From assembly GCA_021806885.1 (NCBI GenBank), contig JAKAPT010000004.1:1-49662 (forward strand): a DNA stretch of 49,662 nt, written 5' to 3'. This stretch comes from a bacterium (GTDB lineage Bacteria; SZUA-79; Acidulodesulfobacterales; Acidulodesulfobacteraceae). The position numbers and the translations under genes are program-made. Below are positions 11,268-18,204 of this stretch, one piece after another; within the stretch, counting starts at the first letter, position 1, and every line of letters begins with the position of its first letter. The notes below the pieces were generated by a model. That model was not told the origin of the DNA. It made no database searches and saw nothing but the letters and a program-made list of their open reading frames with translations.

Positions 11268-12103
11268 AGCGTAATCTCGCCGTGCCTGTGGGAATGGCAT
11301 TCAACGTTTACGGCGACGGGAAGGCTTGCTATATGGCATGGTTCTTTCAATATGTGAACCTCCAGGGAAGTGCAAATTCCTCCAAAACCCATCGGTCCGG
11401 TCCCTATTCGGTTAATTTTTTTCATCAGCAGGTTTTCCATTTCTTCAAGCTCCGGGTCTGGATTTTTTTCCCCGAGTTTCCTGAAAAGGGATTTTTTGGC
11501 GAGTATCGCGGAGCGTTCAAAATTTCCACCGATACCGATACCTATAATGTTTGGCGGGCAGGGATTTGGGCCCGCAAGCCGCATGGTTTCGACGGCAAAA
11601 TCAATTATTCCCTCTTTGCCGTCGGCAGGTCTCATCATATTGATCCTGCTCATGTTTTCGCTCCCACCGCCCTTGGCCGCGTACATTATTTTTATCCTGT
11701 CGCCTTCGGTGAATTCGTAGTGAATTATCGCGGGGGTATTGTCCCCTATATTTTTCCTTGTGAAAGGGTCGCAGGTTGATTTTCTTAAATACCCCTCTTC
11801 ATAGCCTCGGCGCGTGCCTTCGTTTATGGCTTCCGTAAGGGTTTTGCCGCTAACGGAAACACCGCTTCCAAGCTCCACGAAAAAGACGGCAAGTCCGGTA
11901 TCCTGGCAGAGAGGCTTATTGTCAGATTTAGCAACCCCGGCATTTAACAGTATAGCCTTTAAAACTGCCTTCCCGGATTCCGATATCTCGTTTTCAAGGG
12001 CAACTTTGAGACTTTTATATGTGTCCTCGGGCAGATTAACGCTGGAGTTAATTATTAAATTTTTAACGGCGTTTGAAATATCCTCTGACGCGATAAACCT
12101 CAT
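11264..12103 (-). CDS. fumA: Class I fumarate hydratase, alpha subunit
   Basis: Iron-sulfur subunit of the two-component fumarase that hydrates fumarate to malate. Three cysteines suit the [4Fe-4S] cluster: C66 in PLCQDTG, C182 in NPCPPNIIG and C269 in the C-terminal VECHSHRH. GGGSENMSRINMMRPADG is the conserved substrate-region stretch. The length of 279 aa matches separate alpha subunits. This is the first gene of the fum-suc-kor-ndk-nth unit and has a recognisable promoter in the 101 bases upstream. The Fe-S fumarase points to an anaerobic or microaerobic lifestyle. Confidence 0.92.
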   Translation of the reverse strand: MRFIASEDISNAVKNLIINSSVNLPEDTYKSLKVALENEISESGKAVLKAILLNAGVAKSDNKPLCQDTGLAVFFVELGSGVSVSGKTLTEAINEGTRRGYEEGYLRKSTCDPFTRKNIGDNTPAIIHYEFTEGDRIKIMYAAKGGGSENMSRINMMRPADGKEGIIDFAVETMRLAGPNPCPPNIIGIGIGGNFERSAILAKKSLFRKLGEKNPDPELEEMENLLMKKINRIGTGPMGFGGICTSLEVHILKEPCHIASLPVAVNVECHSHRHGEITL

Positions 12104-12137
12104 TAAGAAATCCCTTTAAATTATTAATTTTATGTAT

Positions 12138-12165
12138 ATTTTACTTATTTAAAAAATATTTTCAA
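12138..12165 (-). promoter_or_regulatory. Predicted sigma-70 type promoter of the fum-suc-kor operon
   Basis: On the minus strand, TTGAAA (12160-12165) is followed after 16 bases by TAAAAT (12138-12143), about 35 bases before the fumA ATG at 12103. The stretch is strongly AT-rich. It is the only good promoter-like pair seen upstream of the ten-gene unit. Confidence 0.5.
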
Positions 12166-12204
12166 GGAAAAAGTAAACCGTAAAGAAATCGTTTGAGTTA
12201 TTAA

Positions 12205-13149
12205 TCAGTGGGTGTGCCGCACGCAAAAGCTACTACCCATATCGCAGATGGTAAATTCGGGCTGGATTACGGCGTGGTTTATGTTGAATTTATTTTCGAG
12301 CATTTCCTGAAGGGTATTAATTACGCAGCACATCTCGGTTGATTTTACAACCTCCGGATTGACAAGTATATGAGCGGTGAGGAGGACGAAGGATTTTGAC
12401 ATGCTCCAGATATGAAGGTCATGGACATCTTCGACGCCGCTTATTTTGAGCATTTCGCTTTTAACGGCAGCGAAATTTACCTCTTCCGGAACAGCTTCAA
12501 GAAGTATGTTGAGGGTTTCTTTTATAACGGTGAGTGCCCCAAGCGCTATGACGGGCGATACGATCAGGCTTACTACCGGATCCACGTAATAAAATCCCGT
12601 AAAATAAATGATAAGGCCTGCCGCAATAATGGAAAGGGAGAGGGAGGCGTCCCCGATTATATGGAAGAAGGCGCTCTTGATATTTAAATTTTGTTTAATG
12701 TCCTTGTGTATTTTAAAACCTATTATGATATTTACGATAAAACTTAGCGAGGAAAATATTATCATAATTGTTGAATTTACCATCTCCGGATGGATAAGCC
12801 GCTCGTAGCTTTCATAAATTATAACCCCGGCAATTAAAAAAAGGAGCGAGGCGTTCAAAAGGGCGGCTAGAATGCCGATCCTGTGAAACCCGTATGTATT
12901 TTTTTCGGTAGGCGTTCTTTTTATCTGGACCTGGGCAAACCAGGCAAGGAGGAGGGAGGACGCGTCAACAAGTATATGCCCCGAATCGGAGTAAAGGGCC
13001 ATGCTTTTCGATATAACCCCACCCGTAAATTCGGTTACGAGGATTATAAGCGTAAGGACAAAGGCTATCTTTAGATTTTTTTCAGACCTTAAGGATTCGA
13101 CATCGGGAAAAGCGGAGTGGCTGTGAGTATGGGGCAAAGTGGCGTCCAA
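12205..13149 (-). CDS. Cation diffusion facilitator, zinc-type efflux transporter (CzcD/ZitB-like)
   Basis: Proton-coupled divalent metal exporter of the inner membrane. Six helices are visible. The metal site has HxxxD in helix II (YSDSGHILVD) and HxxxD in helix V (FHIIGDASLS), the H/D arrangement associated with zinc-selective members. A His-rich N-terminus (HTHSHS) and a cytoplasmic C-terminal domain with VEDVHDLHIWSM and a Cys/His-containing tail (MCC, ICDMGSSFC, RHTH) are typical. The start is a TTG at 13149; no in-frame ATG exists near it, and TAAGGA lies about 10 bases upstream. Exact metal specificity is inferred. Confidence 0.9.
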   Translation of the reverse strand: MDATLPHTHSHSAFPDVESLRSEKNLKIAFVLTLIILVTEFTGGVISKSMALYSDSGHILVDASSLLLAWFAQVQIKRTPTEKNTYGFHRIGILAALLNASLLFLIAGVIIYESYERLIHPEMVNSTIMIIFSSLSFIVNIIIGFKIHKDIKQNLNIKSAFFHIIGDASLSLSIIAAGLIIYFTGFYYVDPVVSLIVSPVIALGALTVIKETLNILLEAVPEEVNFAAVKSEMLKISGVEDVHDLHIWSMSKSFVLLTAHILVNPEVVKSTEMCCVINTLQEMLENKFNINHAVIQPEFTICDMGSSFCVRHTH

Positions 13150-13253
13150 GGCAACATTTTCCTTAAAAATTATTATGGTTTATTATAACATACGGCCCTA
13201 CCTATGTAAAATAGGCTTTTATAATTGCAAAAATTGCCCGAAAAGGGGTAAAA

Positions 13254-14495
13254 TTGCAGAAAACCATGGAAAAAGAATATAACTCCTCACAGACAACGGT
13301 TCTTCTTAGCCTTTCCCATTTCTTTTGCCATGTGGCTATTCTTACCTATCCTGCAATTCTCCTGTTAATAAAAAACAAATTTCACTCAAATTACGCGGCC
13401 CTCGGCCTCATTGCGGGGATTTACCTATTTTTTTTCGGGGCGGGCTCTCTCCCTGTCGGTTTTATAGCGGACAAGATCAGCAAAAAAGGGCTTTTAAGAA
13501 TCTATCTCGCCGGAATGGCAATTTTTTCCTTTGCGGCGGCATTATCCGGGAATTTCTATATTTTTGCCTTTTCGATAATATTAATGGGGCTCACGGGAAG
13601 CATATACCATCCTGTCGGCCTGAGCATGATGTCATTTGCCGCATCCGATAAATTAAGGGGATTTGCCATACACGGGATAGCCGGGACGGCAGGGGTTGCG
13701 ATAAGCGCCGCCTTTGCGGGAATGCTCGGATATTTCTTTGGATATAACTTCCCTTATCTTGTTCTCGGTATTATATTTTTGTTTCTTATAATTCTTTCTT
13801 ACGCCATTAATTTAGAGGGCGGGAAAACGCGGGGCCGGCCGAGGGAGGAAAACAATGCCCCGGAAACAGCAGGGACCGAAGGGCTGTCGGAGCCCTTATT
13901 TAAAGGGTTTTTTAAGGAACTATTTCATGCAAATCTTATAATTATTTTTCTGGTGGAATTCTTAAACGGCTTTGTCTTTCAAGGGGTTTTTTCTTTCCTT
14001 CCGGCCTACACAGGGCTTGAGTTGAAGAATTTTTTATTTTTCAATAACCAGGCTACGGCCGCCGGCGGTTTTTTTGTTACCCTGGCGCTTATCGTAGGGG
14101 TGATATTCCAGTATAACAGCATTAGGGTCACGAGAAACTATAAGCCCCACCATGCCTTCGCTTTTCTTGTTTTAATAAGCGCAATATTTCTTATTATAGC
14201 CGGTTTGTCCCATAATTTAGTATTATTTTTATCCATACTGGCTTTTTCAGCATTCAATTTTTCTATAAATCCTCTTTCAAACCTTATGATAAGCCAGAAT
14301 GCCCATGAAAAATACAGGGCTACCGCTTACGGGGTTTTTTTCTTTTTCGGCTTCGGAATAGGGAGCGTTGCCGCCCCCATAGGAGGGATGGTAGCCCAGG
14401 AATACTCTCTTCATTGGATATTTGTAATTTACGGCCTGACGCTCCTATTTTCTTTCGTTCTTTCGCTTTCCATCAGGAGAGGCAGATATGAATAA
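13254..14495 (+). CDS. Major facilitator superfamily transporter, fosmidomycin-resistance-like branch
   Basis: Twelve-helix MFS permease of 413 aa. The first half contains LPVGFIADKISKKGLLRIYL (the MFS loop 2-3 signature region) and GLTGSIYHPVGLSMMS followed by GIAGTAGVAISAA, reminiscent of the Fsr/FSR family of drug and metabolite exporters. A polar central loop with GGKTRGRPREENNAPE separates the two six-helix halves. The likely start is TTG at 13254 with AAAAGGGG five bases upstream; an ATG at 13266 is the alternative. The 3' end overlaps the convergent maf gene by 51 bases. The substrate is unknown. Confidence 0.82.
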   Translation: MQKTMEKEYNSSQTTVLLSLSHFFCHVAILTYPAILLLIKNKFHSNYAALGLIAGIYLFFFGAGSLPVGFIADKISKKGLLRIYLAGMAIFSFAAALSGNFYIFAFSIILMGLTGSIYHPVGLSMMSFAASDKLRGFAIHGIAGTAGVAISAAFAGMLGYFFGYNFPYLVLGIIFLFLIILSYAINLEGGKTRGRPREENNAPETAGTEGLSEPLFKGFFKELFHANLIIIFLVEFLNGFVFQGVFSFLPAYTGLELKNFLFFNNQATAAGGFFVTLALIVGVIFQYNSIRVTRNYKPHHAFAFLVLISAIFLIIAGLSHNLVLFLSILAFSAFNFSINPLSNLMISQNAHEKYRATAYGVFFFFGFGIGSVAAPIGGMVAQEYSLHWIFVIYGLTLLFSFVLSLSIRRGRYE

Positions 14496-15077
14496 CCCAT
14501 ATTTGCAAAGCAGGGGAACGAGTTTCTGAATGCAAAGGCCCAGGACATTTTCGAAAGAGCCATCATAGGATTCAACTATGCTGTATTTATCCTGTATTCC
14601 ATAGCCGCCGGCCTTATCATATGGCGGATGTTTTCTTATATATTCCTTTATTTGTAAGTCCGTAAGCGGTTTTATCTTAACCGTTGATACGTCATGCCTT
14701 GTTTCATAGATATTCCCGTTTTTATTAACAAGGCTCGTTCCCGTATAAACCCTGTGCGTTTTTCCTGAAAGATTTTTAATCATCTGAAAAGCCTCTTCGA
14801 AATTGGAGGGTTTTCCATAGACATTTTTCTGAAAATAAATAAGCGTGTCCGAGCCTATGATAAAATCATCGGGATATTTTTCTTCGAGGCTTTTTGCCTT
14901 GACAAGGGCAAGCTTTTTTACAAAACTTGAAATGCGGCCGTCTTTTTCCCTCCCGTAGGAAGGCTCTTTTTTAAGAATATGGGGAATAACGATAAAACGA
15001 ATTCCGGCTTTTTTAAGAAGGGAAATTCTTCTTTTTGAAGAGGACGCTAGGATTATTCCGGTTTCAGCGAGCCTCAT
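14445..15077 (-). CDS. maf: Maf family nucleotide pyrophosphatase
   Basis: House-cleaning hydrolase of non-canonical nucleoside triphosphates, linked in some bacteria to septum control. Family hallmarks are ILASSSKRRISLLKKAGI at the N-terminus, FIIGSDTLIYF, KTHRVYTGTSLV and the late YDKAGGYGIQDKYS. The ATG overlaps the yggS stop by 4 bases. After the usual ENVLGL...LLCKYGL end there is an extra tail, FISASPDGKRKNERK, encoded opposite the 3' end of the MFS gene (51-base overlap), so the tail may be a relatively young extension. Confidence 0.93.
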   Translation of the reverse strand: MRLAETGIILASSSKRRISLLKKAGIRFIVIPHILKKEPSYGREKDGRISSFVKKLALVKAKSLEEKYPDDFIIGSDTLIYFQKNVYGKPSNFEEAFQMIKNLSGKTHRVYTGTSLVNKNGNIYETRHDVSTVKIKPLTDLQIKEYIRKHPPYDKAGGYGIQDKYSIVESYDGSFENVLGLCIQKLVPLLCKYGLFISASPDGKRKNERK

Positions 15078-15787
15078 TGGTTTTTCGCCTTCCCGGGCCG
15101 CTCTCCAAATATGGCTGTTCCAAGCCTTACGATAGTCGAGCCCTCCTCGATGGCAACCTCAAAATCCCCTGAAGTGCCCATAGACAGAGTCTTGAGCTCT
15201 TCCTTGTATGTATTTTTTTTATTAATTGCGAACAAAAGGTCTTTTAATTCCCTGAAATACCGCCTGTTTTCTTCCGGGGTGTTAGCGAGAGGGGGCATGG
15301 TCATTAATCCCTTAAGGCTTAAAAAATTGAAAGGGTTCAGTTTGCTTATAAAGCCAAAGACCTCATCCGCTTTTATGCCGTTTTTTGCAGGTTCGTTCGC
15401 AAGATTCACCTCGATCAGTACCTTTGTTTTGGCGTTAAGAAGCGAGGAGTTTCTGTCTATCAGGGCGCAGAGATCAACGCTGTCAATGGAATGGATTAAT
15501 TCAACCATTCCTGTTATAAACCTTGCCTTATTTTTTTGAAGATGACCTATAAAATGCCAGGAAATGCTTCTGTAATCCTTCAAATCCTCGTATTTTTGTA
15601 AAAACTCCTGGACATAATTTTCGCCGAAAACGGTGATTCCTGAATTCAAGGCCAGGGTTATCTCTTCGGGCTTCCTTGTTTTCGATGCAGCAAGAATTGT
15701 TATTTCGGATAAATTCCTGCCGATCCTTAAAGCGGCATTTTCGATCCTTTTCCTGATGTTATGAACGGCCCCTTTGATATTTTCCAA
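15074..15787 (-). CDS. yggS: YggS/PROSC family pyridoxal-phosphate homeostasis protein
   Basis: Single-domain alanine-racemase-fold protein that carries PLP and affects amino-acid and vitamin B6 balance. The PLP lysine lies in ILAASKTRKPEEI, followed by VFGENYVQEFLQK and WHFIGHLQKNKAR; the C-terminal TLSMGTSGDFEVAI and RLGTAIFGERP bind the phosphate. Length is 237 aa. The start is a TTG at 15787, since no in-frame ATG is available. It is preceded by proC in the classic yggS-proC association. If proC were read through its internal TAA, only 3 bases would separate the two genes. Confidence 0.93.
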   Translation of the reverse strand: MENIKGAVHNIRKRIENAALRIGRNLSEITILAASKTRKPEEITLALNSGITVFGENYVQEFLQKYEDLKDYRSISWHFIGHLQKNKARFITGMVELIHSIDSVDLCALIDRNSSLLNAKTKVLIEVNLANEPAKNGIKADEVFGFISKLNPFNFLSLKGLMTMPPLANTPEENRRYFRELKDLLFAINKKNTYKEELKTLSMGTSGDFEVAIEEGSTIVRLGTAIFGERPGKAKNQ

Positions 15788-15844
15788 TTTCTAAACAAGA
15801 CCCTTTGCCCTTAAATAAGCCGCGTTTACGGCTGAATCAATAAC

Positions 15845-16639
15845 TTACTTTATCCTCCCCTCCTCAAGTTTCGCAAGGCCGTGCGCGGTCGTGCCGCCCG
15901 GGGATGTGACCATGTCTTTTAACTCTTTAGTAGACATATTTGAAAATTCCTTGCTGTTTAAAAGCTCGGATGCTCCTAAAAGGGTTTGGACAGTAAGGGT
16001 TTTAGCGACATCCTTTGGAAGGCCAAGTTTTATTCCTGCCTCTATTAGTCCTTCGGCGATCAAAAATACATACGCGGGGCCGCTCCCGCTAAGAGCCGTA
16101 ACGGCGTCAAAATATTTTTCGTCGAGTATAAGGACTTCGGATGAAGCGCTAAGTATTGAAGAAATCTTTTCCGCGTCGTCTTTTTTTACGTTACTGTTAT
16201 AACACATGGCGCTCATACCCTTTCCCACAAGGGAATTTATATTTGGCATGATCCTGAAAATTTTTAAGGAACGTTTGTCTTTAAGATGACCATGAAAGTA
16301 TTTTTCTAATTGTTCAAGCTTTACCCCTCCGGCTATGGAGACAAAAATCGGAAGGGGTTTTTTTGAATTGCCGCCGAGCGCTTTCGAGGACTTTGTTATA
16401 ACGTCCTTGACATAATTTGGCTTTGTAGCTATGAAAATTACATCGCACGAGGAGGTCACCATTTCTTCGCTCTTTAACGGAACCGCGCCAAGGGATTTTT
16501 TTATGAAATTAACCCTTTTTTCATCGGGGTCAAAAAAATACATTTTTGTTTCGGGCCTTGCCCTTAGTAGACCCTTCATGAGTCCATATGCCATATTTCC
16601 GGCCCCTATAAAGCCTACAACATCATCCTTATTGGACAT
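15845..16639 (-). CDS. proC: Pyrroline-5-carboxylate reductase, ending early at an in-frame TAA
   Basis: Last step of proline synthesis, reducing 1-pyrroline-5-carboxylate with NAD(P)H. The Rossmann N-terminus is VGFIGAGNMAYGLMKGLL; RIMPNINSLVGKGMSAM, LSGSGPAYVFLIAEGLIEAG and VTSPGGTTAHGLAKLEEG follow as in the family. The ATG at 16639 is chosen over the track's GTG at 16651 because GGGAGGGG sits directly upstream. The frame stops at TAA 15845-15847, but reading on in the same frame gives VIDSAVNAAYLRAKGLV and then TAG at 15791-15793, which aligns with the normal family C-terminal helix. The annotated product (264 aa) therefore lacks about 18 residues of the dimerisation domain. It may be a nonsense mutation, a sequencing or consensus error, or recoding. 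Confidence 0.88.
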   Translation of the reverse strand: MSNKDDVVGFIGAGNMAYGLMKGLLRARPETKMYFFDPDEKRVNFIKKSLGAVPLKSEEMVTSSCDVIFIATKPNYVKDVITKSSKALGGNSKKPLPIFVSIAGGVKLEQLEKYFHGHLKDKRSLKIFRIMPNINSLVGKGMSAMCYNSNVKKDDAEKISSILSASSEVLILDEKYFDAVTALSGSGPAYVFLIAEGLIEAGIKLGLPKDVAKTLTVQTLLGASELLNSKEFSNMSTKELKDMVTSPGGTTAHGLAKLEEGRIK

Positions 16640-16661
16640 TTCCCCTCCCACGTTATATAAT
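16632..16661 (+). promoter_or_regulatory. Predicted promoter of merA
   Basis: TTGGAC (16632-16637) is followed after 18 bases by a perfect TATAAT (16656-16661). The predicted start of transcription falls at the left edge of the palindrome 16666-16689. The -35 element overlaps the first codons of the divergent proC gene. Confidence 0.45.
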
Positions 16662-16665
16662 TTAG

Positions 16666-16689
16666 GTGTTATAAGCTGAATTATAACAC
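16666..16689. promoter_or_regulatory. Perfect 9+6+9 palindrome between proC and merA, candidate operator
   Basis: GTGTTATAA (16666-16674) and TTATAACAC (16681-16689) are exact reverse complements separated by GCTGAA. The site lies just downstream of the predicted merA -10 element and upstream of its ribosome site GGGGAGGAATGGAGG. It is a natural position for a dimeric repressor. It does not look like a classical MerR operator, and no regulator gene is adjacent. Confidence 0.55.
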
Positions 16690-16713
16690 AAGGGGAGGAA
16701 TGGAGGAATTAAA

Positions 16714-18198
16714 ATGAATAAAAAAGCAATAAAAACAGTGGACGAGTGTTGCAAACCCGGTTTTGACAAATCGCTAAAAGGAAACGATTACGACCTCATT
16801 ATTCTGGGCGGCGGCTCAGCCGCCTTTTCGTCTGCGATTTACGCCGCCGAAAGGAATTTGAGGGTCTGCGTTATAGAAAACCGGATAATCGGCGGAACCT
16901 GCCTTAACAGGGGATGCGTGCCGTCTAAGCATTTCATAGAAGCCGCCCGCATATTCTACGAGCCTTTGAATAATAAATATAAAGGCGTAGGTATTAAACA
17001 AACCTCTATCGATATAAAAACCCTTGTCAAGGAGAAGAATATTCTTTTAGCCGACTTAAGGCAGTTAAAATATTACAACGTTCTTCAGGGCTATCCCCGG
17101 ATAAAGTATATTGAGGGGACGGGAAGATTCATGTCTAATAGCGCGGTTGAGATAATTCCCGTAGACAAAAGCGAAAAACCTTATATTATCACATCGGAAA
17201 AATTTATTATCGCGACAGGCTCTAAGGCTAAAATATTGGATATTCCGGGTATCGAAGCCACCGGTTTTATGACGAATACAGAGTTAATGGAAATTGACTT
17301 TCTCCCTGAAGTTCTTTTAATACAGGGAACCAGGGCCCTTGCTCTCGAGTTCGCCCAGATGCTTAGAAGGTTCGGCTCAAACGTTATCATGGTTGGCAGG
17401 TCCGCCAGGATAGCGCTTAACGAGGAGCCTGAAATTTCTAGGGAACTGGAAAATATCTTGAGAAAAGAGGGAGTGGAGTTATTATTGAATTCGGTAATTA
17501 AAAAACTCTACGCGAAAAAAAATAAAAAATACGCGGAAATAGAAACGAAAGACGGCGTTAAGGTTATCAGGTTTGACGAGCTTTTAATGGCGACCGGAGT
17601 CGCCGGAAACTCAGGGGGACTTAACCTGGATTTAGCGGGAGTAAAAACGGATAGAAACGGTTTTGTTACAGTAAACGATGAATTGAAAACATCCGCGGAT
17701 AACATTTATGCGGCGGGGGACATTATCGGAAACTCGTTTTTCGTGACGACCGCGGCTTATGAAGGCAAAATTGCGGCAAGTAATCTTCTGGACGCCACGC
17801 ATTTAAAAACCGATTACTCCGCCGTTGCCCACACCACTTTTACCGACCCGGAGCTTTCCTCCGCCGGGCTTACGGAGGAAGAGGCGCTTAAAGCAGGGAT
17901 TAAATATGATAAGGCGGTTTTCCCCGTAAGCTATATACCCAAGGCCCAGGCAATATTCAAGACGGAGGGCCTCATTAAAATGATAGCCGCGAAAGACACA
18001 GGCTTGGTGCTGGGGGTGCATATCCTCGCCCATAATTCCTCGGAAACTATTCAGCAGGCGTCGGTATATCTCCAAAACAGGTATACCCTTGATGATTTTG
18101 GAAAAGAGATAGGGGTATATCCTACCATGGCCGAAGGGCTTAAACTCTGCGCCCAAAGCTTTACCAGGGATGTAAATAAACTAAGCTGTTGCGCGTAG
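16714..18198 (+). CDS. merA: Mercury(II) reductase-like flavoprotein disulfide reductase
   Basis: FAD/NAD(P)H-dependent pyridine nucleotide-disulfide oxidoreductase. FAD binding is shown by DLIILGGGSAAFSSAIYAAE, and the redox pair is C63/C68 in GGTCLNRGCVPSK. The C-terminus PTMAEGLKLCAQSF followed by KLSCCA carries the vicinal cysteine pair (C492, C493) that distinguishes MerA from dihydrolipoamide dehydrogenase and glutathione reductase. There is no N-terminal heavy-metal-associated domain; only a short ECCKP motif precedes the FAD domain. At 494 aa it matches short MerA forms. No merR, merT or merP is nearby, so it is a solitary detoxification gene. A related thiol reductase specificity cannot be excluded. 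Confidence 0.87.
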   Translation: MNKKAIKTVDECCKPGFDKSLKGNDYDLIILGGGSAAFSSAIYAAERNLRVCVIENRIIGGTCLNRGCVPSKHFIEAARIFYEPLNNKYKGVGIKQTSIDIKTLVKEKNILLADLRQLKYYNVLQGYPRIKYIEGTGRFMSNSAVEIIPVDKSEKPYIITSEKFIIATGSKAKILDIPGIEATGFMTNTELMEIDFLPEVLLIQGTRALALEFAQMLRRFGSNVIMVGRSARIALNEEPEISRELENILRKEGVELLLNSVIKKLYAKKNKKYAEIETKDGVKVIRFDELLMATGVAGNSGGLNLDLAGVKTDRNGFVTVNDELKTSADNIYAAGDIIGNSFFVTTAAYEGKIAASNLLDATHLKTDYSAVAHTTFTDPELSSAGLTEEEALKAGIKYDKAVFPVSYIPKAQAIFKTEGLIKMIAAKDTGLVLGVHILAHNSSETIQQASVYLQNRYTLDDFGKEIGVYPTMAEGLKLCAQSFTRDVNKLSCCA

Positions 18199-18204
18199 GT
18201 GATT

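Noticed and set aside
15845-15847. Reassignment of TAA to a sense codon
   Set aside because: Many intact genes in the window, such as gyrB, end at TAA exactly at the expected family length, so a global change of code is not supported.
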